Notes under the pieces: model-generated
What the model was told of the DNA's origin: nothing
Seen by the model: only the letters and a program-made list of their open reading frames with translations
The model's database searches: none
Shown: positions 1-7,756 of the stretch, piece by piece
Layout: each line of letters opens with the position of its first letter
How positions within the stretch are numbered: the first letter of the stretch is position 1
Assembly: GCF_006494655.1 (NCBI RefSeq)
Contig: NZ_VHIM01000005.1
Span: forward strand, 62,001 to 126,000
DNA length: 64,000 bases
Direction: 5' to 3'
Source: Arthrobacter agilis
Lineage (GTDB): Bacteria > Actinomycetota > Actinomycetes > Actinomycetales > Micrococcaceae
Position numbers and translations under genes: made by a program

Positions 1-2
1 GA

Positions 3-788
3 TCAGCTCGCAGGACGGAGCGAGGTGATCATGGCCCGGATGTCCTGGTACTCCTCGGTCTCCATGTAGGCGTGCGGCGTGTCGACATGCATCGGCTGGC
101 CGGGGTACACGGCGAAGGGATCGTAGATCCCCGTGAAAGCCGCTCCCGAGGGCGGCCAGCTGAAGAAGTGCGCGATCGGGCAGGCGGTGCCGCCGGTCGG
201 TTCCGGAGCGGAGGTGATCCCGTACACGAGGGTGTTCTGCAGCATCGGGTCGGTCTCGGAGGGGTCCATCCTTCCCTCGAACACGAACCGCGGTGTCCTG
301 GTCTCCTGGGCGAGAGCCGGCAGGGGCTCGGAGTCCAGGAGCGAGTACGGCATCTCCGCCGGGCAGACCGCCCCGGTGACGAGGTTGGTCTGCAGGGTCG
401 CTAGGTCACGGCCGGTGCCGTCGCCGATCACGACGGAGACCCCGCCCTGCGGTGCGCCTGCTGCATCGGTCACGGTCCAGTCCTCCGGGTGGTCGAAGGC
501 GAGGCTGCCGTCCGCCGTCGAGTACGTCGTCCACGCGCCGTCGGCCGACGGATCAGCCGCGCCGGACGGACCGGAGGAAGGCTGCGGGGCGGGCGTCGCG
601 GACCCGGCGGGTGTCGGCGCGGCTGTCGGCTCGGGGGCAGCCGACGACGTCGTCGTCACGGGCTGCGCATCCGGTGTCTCCTGGTCCGAGCCGGGGGAAT
701 CGGAGCCTGCACCGCCGCAGGACGAGAGGGTGAGGGCGAGGGCCAGCGCCCCCGAGGACATCAGCGCGGATCCGGCTGAACGACCCAT
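3..788 (-). CDS. Secreted lipoprotein of unknown function
   Basis: Complete 261-residue protein. Residues 1-24 form a lipoprotein signal peptide ending in the lipobox LSSC, so Cys24 is the predicted lipidation site and the protein should sit on the outer face of the membrane. Residues 25-84 are a Pro/Ser/Thr/Ala-rich linker typical of actinobacterial lipoproteins. The rest is a globular domain with the phrase HPEDWTVT and two cysteines that could form a disulfide. I do not recognise the family. The start is supported by GAAGGAG just upstream on the minus strand. The gene is followed by the window edge, so its downstream neighbour is unknown. Confidence 0.8.
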   Translation of the reverse strand: MGRSAGSALMSSGALALALTLSSCGGAGSDSPGSDQETPDAQPVTTTSSAAPEPTAAPTPAGSATPAPQPSSGPSGAADPSADGAWTTYSTADGSLAFDHPEDWTVTDAAGAPQGGVSVVIGDGTGRDLATLQTNLVTGAVCPAEMPYSLLDSEPLPALAQETRTPRFVFEGRMDPSETDPMLQNTLVYGITSAPEPTGGTACPIAHFFSWPPSGAAFTGIYDPFAVYPGQPMHVDTPHAYMETEEYQDIRAMITSLRPAS

Positions 789-1014
789 GATTACTCCTTC
801 GTAGAATGGGTGGATCGCTCCATGGTCACGCTCCGCGCACGGACTGCACAGGAGCGCAACCGAACTGTGGCCTGATGCCCGGAATCGTTGCCGATCCGTG
901 CATGGCCCGTGACCTCACGGCAATGCGCGGACGGCATCAGGCGCTCGTCGGGGCCTGCTGTCCCGAGGTGCGCCCGGCTGGTCCGGACAGGAGCCGGGTG
1001 CGTAGGGTCGGGTG

Positions 1015-2268
1015 ATGCAGCCCGACGCGATCATCGCCCTCCGCCGCCAGCTCCACTCCCACGCCGAGCCCGGCTTCCTCGAGTACCGCACAGCGTGGGT
1101 CATCCTCGGGACGCTCCGTTCGCTGGGGGTGCCGGCCACCACCGGCGCGGACGCCATCGACGTCACACGCATCGCCCTCCCGCCGACGGACGCCGAACAG
1201 GAGGCGTGGGCGCGGCGCGCTGTCGAGTCGGGCGCACCGGCCGACGACGTCGCCTGGTTCCGGGAGCACGGCACGGCGATCATCGCGGAACTCGAGGGAA
1301 ACCGGCCAGGACCCACGTGGGGCCTGCGCGTGGACATCGACGCCCTGCCCGTCGACGAGGAGACGGCGGAGGACCACCGTCCTGTTGCCGGCGGTTTCCG
1401 CTCCACCACGCCCTACATGCACGCCTGCGGGCATGACGCGCACGCTGCGATCGGCCTCGCGCTCGCGGACCGGCTCCGCGACGGGGACTTCGCTGGGCGC
1501 GTGCGCATCATGTTCCAGCCTGCGGAGGAAGGCGTGCGCGGCGCGCAACCCATGATCGATGCCGGGGTGGCCCGCGGGGTCGACCGCATGCTCGCGGTGC
1601 ATCTCGGCGGCGACCTGCCGACCGGCACCGTGGTGGGCGGAGTCACGGATGCGATGGCCACCACCAAGTGGACTGCGCGCTTCGAGGGTGAGGCCGCGCA
1701 CGCGGCCGCGGCCCCGGAGAAGGGCCGGCACGCCCTGGCGGCCGCGGCGCAGGCCACGCTCGCGATCCTCGGCCTGACCCGCTTCGCGGCGGCGGACACC
1801 CGCGTCAACGTCGGTACCTTCCACGCGGACGGCAGCGCGAACATCATCCCCGCGCTCGCCACCATCACGTACGAGACGCGGTCGACGTCGAACGATGTCC
1901 TGGCGGATCTGAACGGCCGCGCCCGGGCCGCCGTCCAGGGTGCGGCGCAGATGTACGGGGTCACGGCCGAGACGACGGCGTACGGTCGGGCCGCGGTGTC
2001 CCAGCCCGACGACGTCCTGCTGGACGAGCTGGCGCGTGCCGTGGCCGCGGTTCCCGCGGTGACCGCCTTCACCCCGAAGGGCGCCTCGGGCGGAGGGAGC
2101 GACGACGCGCACCTGCTCATCCGGGCCGTGCAGGAGGCGGGCGGTCTCGGGACCTACGTGTTCGTCGGCGCCTCGAACCCTGCTCCCCACCACCACCGCC
2201 GGTTCGATCTCGACGAGGACGCCCTGGTGATCGCCGTCGACCTCCTCGAGCGGCTCTTCAGGGGCTGA
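1015..2268 (+). CDS. M20-family amidohydrolase, AbgA-like (p-aminobenzoyl-glutamate hydrolase type)
   Basis: A 417-residue zinc-dependent amidohydrolase of the M20/ArgE/DapE superfamily. The metal-binding motif MHACGHDAHAAIGLALA lies near residues 136-152, PAEEG carries the catalytic glutamate near 170, and a late HHHRRFD carries another probable ligand. The phrase LRVDIDALPVDEE and the insert before the CGHD motif resemble AbgA, which cleaves p-aminobenzoyl-glutamate, more than IAA-amino-acid hydrolases. The substrate is inference. A GTG lies one codon earlier at 1012, but ATG at 1015 sits 6 nt after TAGGGT (1003-1008) with no Shine-Dalgarno, the leaderless arrangement. It stands alone between divergent and convergent neighbours. 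Confidence 0.85.
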   Translation: MQPDAIIALRRQLHSHAEPGFLEYRTAWVILGTLRSLGVPATTGADAIDVTRIALPPTDAEQEAWARRAVESGAPADDVAWFREHGTAIIAELEGNRPGPTWGLRVDIDALPVDEETAEDHRPVAGGFRSTTPYMHACGHDAHAAIGLALADRLRDGDFAGRVRIMFQPAEEGVRGAQPMIDAGVARGVDRMLAVHLGGDLPTGTVVGGVTDAMATTKWTARFEGEAAHAAAAPEKGRHALAAAAQATLAILGLTRFAAADTRVNVGTFHADGSANIIPALATITYETRSTSNDVLADLNGRARAAVQGAAQMYGVTAETTAYGRAAVSQPDDVLLDELARAVAAVPAVTAFTPKGASGGGSDDAHLLIRAVQEAGGLGTYVFVGASNPAPHHHRRFDLDEDALVIAVDLLERLFRG

Positions 2269-2325
2269 GGGGTCTCAGCAGAGGGCTGCCACACGCCCTG
2301 GGCCGCGGCTCCTCGGGTGATGACC

Positions 2326-3330
2326 CTACCGGCTGTCGCCCGCCCCGGGGCGCAGGTGGGTCGGCAGGACGCTCCCCGGTGCCCTGCTGCGGATGAGCAG
2401 CAGATTCCGGGCGTGCTCGTGCAGCCGGCGGTCCTCCTCCGAGGCCGGCACCCACGAGGGGACGGGCACGGCCGTGCCGTCGTCGTCGCGCGCCACCATG
2501 ACCGTGAGGCACGTGGTGGTGAGCTCCATCTCGCGTGACCGCGGGCTCCCGGAGCGTACGTGGACCGCCACGTGCATGCCCTTCTGCCCCGTGTAGACGA
2601 GGCGGGCCTCCACCTCGACGACGTCGCCGATGCGCAGCGGCTTGAGGAACCGCACCCCGCCCGAGAAGACAGCGACGGTGTCGCGCCCGCAGTAGCGCGT
2701 GGAGCAGACGTACGCCGCTTCGTCGATCCAGTCCATGACCGTTCCGCCGTGCACCTTGCCGCCCCAGTTGACGTCGGTGGGGGCGGCCAGGAACCGGAGG
2801 ACGGTCCGCTCGGCGGTGCCGGCATCGCTGTACTCCTGGCGGCGCATCTCCTCGACGATCTCCCGGCGGACGCCGATCCGGGCCACCGCATGCTCGCTGT
2901 CGAGCCTTTCGGCGTCCGTCCGCGGCTCGAAGGCGGGCACGGGGACGGGCCGGCCGTCGGGACCCACCGCTACGAAGATGACGAGGCACTCGCTGCGTTT
3001 GCCGCCGTCGTCCTCGGAGACCGAGCGGGAGGACACCGTGGTGCGGATGTGCATGGAGGACGTGCCGGTGTGCACGATCGTCGCCTCGACCTCCACGAGG
3101 TCCCCGATCACCACGGGGTCCGCGAAATGGATGTTCCCGACATACGCCGTGACGCAATAGGCCCTGGCCCAGCCGACGGCGGCGGCATAGGCGGCCTTGT
3201 CCACCCATTCGAGGACCGTGCCGGCGTCCACCGACCCGCTGTGCCCGAGGTCGGTGGGCGAGGCGAGGAAGCGGAGGGTGACCGAGTTCTGTGCCGCGGT
3301 CGCGAGGTCGTGGGAGGGAGGTGCGCTCAT
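2326..3330 (-). CDS. Acyl-CoA thioesterase with two hotdog domains
   Basis: A 334-residue protein with two tandem hotdog domains of the 4HBT/cytosolic acyl-CoA hydrolase type. Repeat 1 (about residues 15-130) has GTVLEWVDKAAY. Repeat 2 (about 180-300) has GTVMDWIDEAAY, the conserved helix carrying the catalytic Asp, followed by strands such as IGDVVEVEARLVYTG. It is predicted to hydrolyse acyl-CoA thioesters in the cytoplasm. An in-frame start exists 6 codons upstream at 3348, but the shorter product beginning MSAPPSHDL matches family N-termini better, and ATG 3330 lies just downstream of GATACT. Acyl-chain preference cannot be read from the sequence. Confidence 0.88.
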   Translation of the reverse strand: MSAPPSHDLATAAQNSVTLRFLASPTDLGHSGSVDAGTVLEWVDKAAYAAAVGWARAYCVTAYVGNIHFADPVVIGDLVEVEATIVHTGTSSMHIRTTVSSRSVSEDDGGKRSECLVIFVAVGPDGRPVPVPAFEPRTDAERLDSEHAVARIGVRREIVEEMRRQEYSDAGTAERTVLRFLAAPTDVNWGGKVHGGTVMDWIDEAAYVCSTRYCGRDTVAVFSGGVRFLKPLRIGDVVEVEARLVYTGQKGMHVAVHVRSGSPRSREMELTTTCLTVMVARDDDGTAVPVPSWVPASEEDRRLHEHARNLLLIRSRAPGSVLPTHLRPGAGDSR

Positions 3331-3385
3331 TCCCCAGTATCCCCACACAGACGGTGGAACCGATAGGTACCCCCTGTCGTCGGTG

Positions 3386-4441
3386 TCACGCCGTACCGGG
3401 CCGCCCGACCTCGATCACGGTCACCCCACCGGCGGACCGGTCGCCCGCCATGGCGACCAGGGCGTCGGGGGCGTCGTCGAGGGGAATCCGGCGCTCGATC
3501 AGATCCTGCGGCCGCAACCGGCCCTCGGCCACCAGCGCCATCAGGCCCGGGTAGTCCCGCGCGGGCATCCCGTGGCTGCCGAGGACCGAGAGTTCCTTCC
3601 CGATCACGGCACCCATGGGAATCACCGGATCGGCGGGGAAGAGCCCGATCTGCACGTGCCGGCCGCGCGGACGGAGCGACAGGATGCCGGCTGCGGCGGT
3701 CTCCTCGCGGCCCAGCGCATCGACGGACACGTCCACGCCCCCGGGTGCTGCCGCGAGGACGGCGGCGGCCACCGCCTCCGGCGACCGCCCACCGGCGTCG
3801 ATGGTCACCTCGGCGCCGAAACGGGTGGCGCGGGCCAGGGCGGCGCCGTCGATGTCCACCGCGATGACCCGCGCACCGAGGGCGACGCCGATCATCACGG
3901 CACTCAGCCCCACGCCCCCGCAGCCGACCACCACGAGGGTCTCGCCCGCCTCGAGGCGCGCCTGATGCACGAGACCCCGGTACGACGTCGCGAAGCGGCA
4001 CCCGAGGAGGGCGGCGGCGCCGGCGTCGAGCGCAGCGGGAACCGCGATCAGGTTGATGTCGGCGTGGTGCAGCGCCACGAGCTCGGCGAAGGAACCTGCG
4101 TGCGTGAAGCCCGGCTGCGTCTGGTTGCGGCACACCTGACCGTTGCCGGAGGCGCACTCCGGGCAGGTGCCGCACGCACAGACGAAGGGCGTGGTGACGC
4201 GGTCGCCGACGGTGAACCGCCGGACGTCGTCGCCCACGGCCTCGATGGTTCCCACCAGCTCGTGGCCGGGGACATGGGGCAGCGTGACGCCGGCGTCGTG
4301 GCCCAGCCAGCCGTGCACGTCGCTGCGACAGAGTCCCGTCGCCTCGACACGGACGACGACGCCTGCAGGCGAAGGAACGGGCGGTGGCACGTCCCGGAGG
4401 ACGGGTCGGGCGGAGAACTCGTCGAAGCAGACAGCGCGCAT
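3386..4441 (-). CDS. Zinc-dependent alcohol dehydrogenase (MDR family)
   Basis: A 351-residue medium-chain dehydrogenase/reductase. The catalytic-zinc ligands appear in GLCRSDVHG and PGHE. The structural-zinc cysteines follow the pattern C-x2-C-x2-C-x7-C in VCACGTCPECASGNGQVC. The Rossmann fold has VVGCGGVGLSAVMIG, with Asp (AVDIDG) at the end of beta 2, which favours NAD over NADP. It should oxidise an alcohol or reduce an aldehyde in the cytoplasm; the substrate is not evident. The start at MRAVCFDEF is preferred over a longer form at 4477 because it matches the family N-terminus and has GGAG close upstream. Only 46 nt separate its start from the end of the MFS gene upstream on the same strand, so co-transcription is possible. 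Confidence 0.9.
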   Translation of the reverse strand: MRAVCFDEFSARPVLRDVPPPVPSPAGVVVRVEATGLCRSDVHGWLGHDAGVTLPHVPGHELVGTIEAVGDDVRRFTVGDRVTTPFVCACGTCPECASGNGQVCRNQTQPGFTHAGSFAELVALHHADINLIAVPAALDAGAAALLGCRFATSYRGLVHQARLEAGETLVVVGCGGVGLSAVMIGVALGARVIAVDIDGAALARATRFGAEVTIDAGGRSPEAVAAAVLAAAPGGVDVSVDALGREETAAAGILSLRPRGRHVQIGLFPADPVIPMGAVIGKELSVLGSHGMPARDYPGLMALVAEGRLRPQDLIERRIPLDDAPDALVAMAGDRSAGGVTVIEVGRPGTA

Positions 4442-4487
4442 CGCTCCATTCTGCCCGGTGCTCCCCGCCGGCAGCATCGCGGGAGGG

Positions 4488-5711
4488 TCAGGGCTCGCGG
4501 AGGCGGTGCCGCTCCCTGCGATCTCTGACCGTGTCGGTCGCGAGGCTCAGGGCGAGGCCCGCGGCCACCAGGACGATCATCACGAAGGGGAGGATCTCAA
4601 GCCCGATGCCGTCCAGCAGGAGCCCTCCGAGCAGGGCGCCGCCGCCGATCCCCACGTTGAACGCGGTGGTCTGCAGGGCGGCCGCGAGGTCACGCGTGCG
4701 GAAGGACGCCGTCCGCAGCATGCGGGTCTGCAGCATCGCGGGGATGCCGCCGAAGGCCGCGCCCCAGACGATCACCGCGATCAGGACCACCGCGGTGTTC
4801 GTCGTGGCCATGGCCAGGACGAGGACCGCCGCCATGACCCCGAAGACCACGCCCACGAACGCCTTGCGCGGAAAGCGGTCCGCCGCGTACCCGGCACCCA
4901 CGAGCCCGATGATGCCCGCTCCGCCGTAGAGGAACAGGACGAGGGCGATCGACGAAGGTTCGAAGGAGGAGACTCTCGTCAGCCACGGCGCGATGTACGT
5001 GTAGAAGGTGTTCTGGCCGGTCAGGATGATCAGGATCACGGTGCACAGCAGGATCACCGACCGGAAGCTCGGGTCCCGCGTGAGCGGTACGCGCACCTCG
5101 CCCGCCTTCTGCTCCACGTGATGGTTGACCGGCGGCAGGAACTTGACGATCACGAGCGCGAGGAGGGCGACCACCACGCCGATGACGGTGAACGCGGTGC
5201 GCCAGCCGAGGGCGTTGCCGATCGCCGTCCCCACCGGCACACCGAGGACGAAGGCCGCGGTGCCGCCGCCCGCCGTGATGGCGACCGCCTTGCCGAGCTG
5301 GTGCGCGGGCACGAGGTGCGCCGAGTAGGCGGCGACGACGGCCCAGAAGAGGCCGTGCGCCAGGCCGCCCAGGATGCGCGCGATCACCAGCACGGCGTAC
5401 GTCGGCGCGACGGCCGCGAGGACGTTCGCGACGGCGATCACCAGCAGCACGACGACGATCAGGGACTTGCGGGAGAAGCGCTGCGTCAGGGCGGCCAGCG
5501 GCGTGGTGGCGACGACCACGGTGCCGGCGAAGATGGTCACGAGGTAGCCCGCCGTCGAGATGCCGACCCCGAGGTCCCGCGCCATGGCGGGAAGGAGCCC
5601 GGTGGGGAGGAACTCGCTGGTCACGGAGACGAAGATGGCGCCTGCGAGGGAGAGGAGCCCGATGTAGGGGAAGGGTGCGGTCGCCTTCACGGGCGGGGAG
5701 GAGACAGACAA
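4488..5711 (-). CDS. MFS transporter (DHA1-type efflux permease)
   Basis: A 407-residue membrane protein with about 12 hydrophobic helices. The loop between helices 2 and 3 carries a basic motif (LTQRFSRKSL), the usual MFS motif A position, and helix 5 has the glycine/proline-rich LGVPVGTAIGNALGWR of DHA1 drug:proton antiporters (AraJ/Cmx-like). It is expected to export a small molecule using the proton gradient; the cargo is unknown. The start is uncertain: the longest form begins with TTG at 5711 and has no clear Shine-Dalgarno, and GTG at 5690 is an alternative that leaves helix 1 intact. Confidence 0.85.
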   Translation of the reverse strand: MSVSSPPVKATAPFPYIGLLSLAGAIFVSVTSEFLPTGLLPAMARDLGVGISTAGYLVTIFAGTVVVATTPLAALTQRFSRKSLIVVVLLVIAVANVLAAVAPTYAVLVIARILGGLAHGLFWAVVAAYSAHLVPAHQLGKAVAITAGGGTAAFVLGVPVGTAIGNALGWRTAFTVIGVVVALLALVIVKFLPPVNHHVEQKAGEVRVPLTRDPSFRSVILLCTVILIILTGQNTFYTYIAPWLTRVSSFEPSSIALVLFLYGGAGIIGLVGAGYAADRFPRKAFVGVVFGVMAAVLVLAMATTNTAVVLIAVIVWGAAFGGIPAMLQTRMLRTASFRTRDLAAALQTTAFNVGIGGGALLGGLLLDGIGLEILPFVMIVLVAAGLALSLATDTVRDRRERHRLREP

Positions 5712-5944
5712 GGGCTACCAATCATGGGGACGTGTTCCGGTGGGTGCTGCCCCGGCTGCACCGTTGGATACCGGAGGGAGTACTGCCGTCAAGGGTAGCG
5801 AGGGCCCCGACACTGGCCTAACACCGTGCGGGTCGATGACATTCCTGCTGCCTGTCCGACGCTGCTCGCGGCCCCGCCGGCGGTGACCGTCCGACCCCTG
5901 CTGCCTCGGCGCAGCTTCTTGCCCGGCCGCCGTGCCCCGACCGG

Positions 5945-6334
5945 CTAGCGGCGTTCCGTATCCGACCAGGATCGGCCGCGGGCACTGCCGGCGTGCCCGG
6001 AGGACGACTCGTCGTCGCTGCGGCTCCCCGCCGACGCCACCGTCGACGCCACCGTCGACGCCACCGTCGACGCCGACGACGGGGCCGACGCATCGTCGTC
6101 GGCCCCGTCGTCCTGCGCGGGCACGAGGCTCAGGCGGGGGCCGGCGTCGCGCTCGTCGAGTTCATCGGCCAGCTCGTCCTTGCGTGAGGCGGTCTCGGCA
6201 TCGACTTGCCCGTCGGTCGCGTACTCGTGGTCGATCTCCCGGTGGACCTTGCTGTTGAGGACTTCGACCTCCTCGTCGCGGAGCCGTTCGAGCTTCTCGG
6301 GGAATGGCTCGTCTGGGGTGATCCTGCTTTTCAT
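5945..6334 (-). CDS. Small acidic protein with STVA repeats, unknown function
   Basis: A 129-residue soluble, strongly charged protein without a signal peptide or membrane segment. The first 65 residues are rich in Glu, Asp, Lys and Arg and could form helices. The second half is Ser/Ala/Asp-rich, looks disordered and contains three consecutive STVA units encoded by a 12-bp tandem repeat at 6033-6074. The start ATG at 6334 has GGAG a short distance upstream. I do not recognise a named domain. Repeat-number variation between strains would be expected because the unit keeps the reading frame. Confidence 0.65.
   Translation of the reverse strand: MKSRITPDEPFPEKLERLRDEEVEVLNSKVHREIDHEYATDGQVDAETASRKDELADELDERDAGPRLSLVPAQDDGADDDASAPSSASTVASTVASTVASAGSRSDDESSSGHAGSARGRSWSDTERR
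6033..6074 (+). repeat. 12-bp tandem repeat, 3.5 copies, inside a coding region
   Basis: The unit GACGCCACCGTC occurs three times perfectly and continues with GACGCC. On the minus strand each unit encodes Ser-Thr-Val-Ala in the small acidic protein. The unit is a multiple of three, so slippage changes repeat number without a frameshift. Confidence 0.9.
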
Positions 6335-6521
6335 ATCCGCTCCATGTGCAGGCCGTGAACTGCACGGCGACCGTTCGAATGGTAGGGCTCCCGACGACCG
6401 TCAGCAAGCAGGACGCTGAGTACCCGTTGCACCACGCGCTGTCCAGGCCCACCCGCCACTCTGCTCACGTCGCCCTGCTCACCCGTTCACCCGCTCACCC
6501 GCCGCCCTGCCCACCCGCCAC

Positions 6522-7442
6522 TCAGGCGAGCAGGGCGGCGACGATGATCAGCGCGGGGATGGCGAGGACGGAGGAGAGGAGCACCGCGTCGCGGGCCAGC
6601 GGGATGCCGCGGCCGTACCGGCTGGCGAACATGAAGACATTCTGGGCGGTCGGCAGGGCGGAGACGACGACGGCGCCGAGGAGGCGCTCGCCGTCGAGCC
6701 CGAACAGATGGTGCGCTATGAGGTAGGTGGCCACCGGCATGAGGGCCGTCTTGAGCACCGTGGCCGTCAGGACCTGCAGGCGGTCCGGGCCGGCCTTGAG
6801 CGGGCGACTCCCGGGCAGCGACATCCCGAAGGAGAGCAGCACCATCGGGACGGCCGCGCCGCCGAGCAGGGTGAGCGAGTCCCACACCGGGGCCGGTGGG
6901 GCCACGCCCGTGGCGGCGACGGCGACGCCGAGGAGGGAGGCGATGATCATCGGATTGCGGAACGGCTGGGTCAGGACGGCCCGCACGGACGCCTTCCGGC
7001 TCGAGGTGAGATCGAGGATCGTGAGGTAGAGCGGAGCGAGGACGAGGAGCTGCACGAGCAGCACGGGAGCGATGAGCGTGGCGTCGCCGAGGGCGTAGAC
7101 GGTGATGGGGATGCCGATGTTGTTCGCGTTCACGTAGGAGCTGGCCATCGCTCCGATGGCGGTCTCCGCTGCCGGCCTGCGGAAGAGGAAGCGGCTGATC
7201 ACGAGGTAGAGGGCCGCGATGGCCAGCGACGAGATCAGGGCGATCGGCACGTACTCGGAGAAGACGGCACGGAGGTCGGCGCCGGCCAGCACGGTGAAGA
7301 GCAGGGCGGGGTTCGTCACGAAGAACGCCACCTGGTTGAGCGCGAAGCCCGCCTGCGGGCCGCCGATCACCAGCCGACCGGCGAGGTAACCGACGACGAT
7401 GACGGCTCCGACGACGGCGAACCCGCCCAGTAGTCCCAGCAT
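6522..7442 (-). CDS. AEC family transporter (auxin efflux carrier type)
   Basis: A 306-residue integral membrane protein with about 8-10 hydrophobic helices arranged as two similar halves. The half-repeats carry the family's Asn/Pro-containing stretches (FVTNPALLFTVLAG and NANNIGIPITVYAL in the first half, FRNPMIIASLLG and LPTAQNVFMFASRYG in the second). Bacterial members export or take up malate or related organic anions; the substrate here is unknown. The ATG is preceded by a strong GGAGG on the minus strand. It is divergent from the rhamnogalacturonan enzyme gene, with a REP-like element between them. Confidence 0.87.
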   Translation of the reverse strand: MLGLLGGFAVVGAVIVVGYLAGRLVIGGPQAGFALNQVAFFVTNPALLFTVLAGADLRAVFSEYVPIALISSLAIAALYLVISRFLFRRPAAETAIGAMASSYVNANNIGIPITVYALGDATLIAPVLLVQLLVLAPLYLTILDLTSSRKASVRAVLTQPFRNPMIIASLLGVAVAATGVAPPAPVWDSLTLLGGAAVPMVLLSFGMSLPGSRPLKAGPDRLQVLTATVLKTALMPVATYLIAHHLFGLDGERLLGAVVVSALPTAQNVFMFASRYGRGIPLARDAVLLSSVLAIPALIIVAALLA

Positions 7443-7501
7443 GCATCCTCCGTCCGTCGCTGCACCCTCGGCGAGCGCCCCCCACGAACCTATCGGGTGT
7501 G

Positions 7502-7567
7502 CGCGCCGCGCCGCGCTGCCAGATCCGCGGGGGCGTTACGCCGGGTCTGACACGGTGCCGCGGGTTT
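7502..7567 (+). repeat. REP-like GC-rich near-palindrome, copy A
   Basis: This is the most diverged member of a five-copy dispersed family. It shares the core pattern CCAGATCCGCGGGGGCG, then GGGTCTGAC, then CCGCGGGTTT. It lies in the divergent intergenic region between the AEC carrier and the rhamnogalacturonan enzyme gene, upstream of the latter's operator. Between 7443 and 7756 nothing else was found except the operator and promoter listed separately. Confidence 0.75.
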
Positions 7568-7594
7568 GGGCCGGCGTGGACGGACACCTCGAAC

Positions 7595-7609
7595 GGGAAG
7601 CGTTTTCCC
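7595..7609 (+). promoter_or_regulatory. LacI-type operator upstream of the rhamnogalacturonan enzyme gene
   Basis: The 15-mer GGGAAGCGTTTTCCC has inverted half-sites GGGAA/TTCCC and fits the LacI-family consensus AANCGNTT. It lies 7 nt upstream of the predicted -35 box. Induction by a pectin-derived sugar through a LacI-family regulator is inferred. No such regulator gene is adjacent. Confidence 0.6.
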
Positions 7610-7616
7610 AAATCTC

Positions 7617-7645
7617 TTGATCCCCCCTCGAGGCCCCGCTAGGCT
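7617..7645 (+). promoter_or_regulatory. Predicted promoter of the rhamnogalacturonan enzyme gene
   Basis: The -35 box is TTGATC (7617-7622) and the -10 box TAGGCT (7640-7645), with a 17-nt spacer. Transcription would begin near 7652, giving a leader of about 105 nt before the ATG at 7757. Confidence 0.55.
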
Positions 7646-7756
7646 GACGACACCGACCGCGTCTCAGCGCTCCTCGTGCCGCCGTACCCGGCCCGTGGGA
7701 AGGGTGGTCGGAGTCCAGTAGCCGTTTTCAATGACGAAACGAGAAGGTACCTCCCC

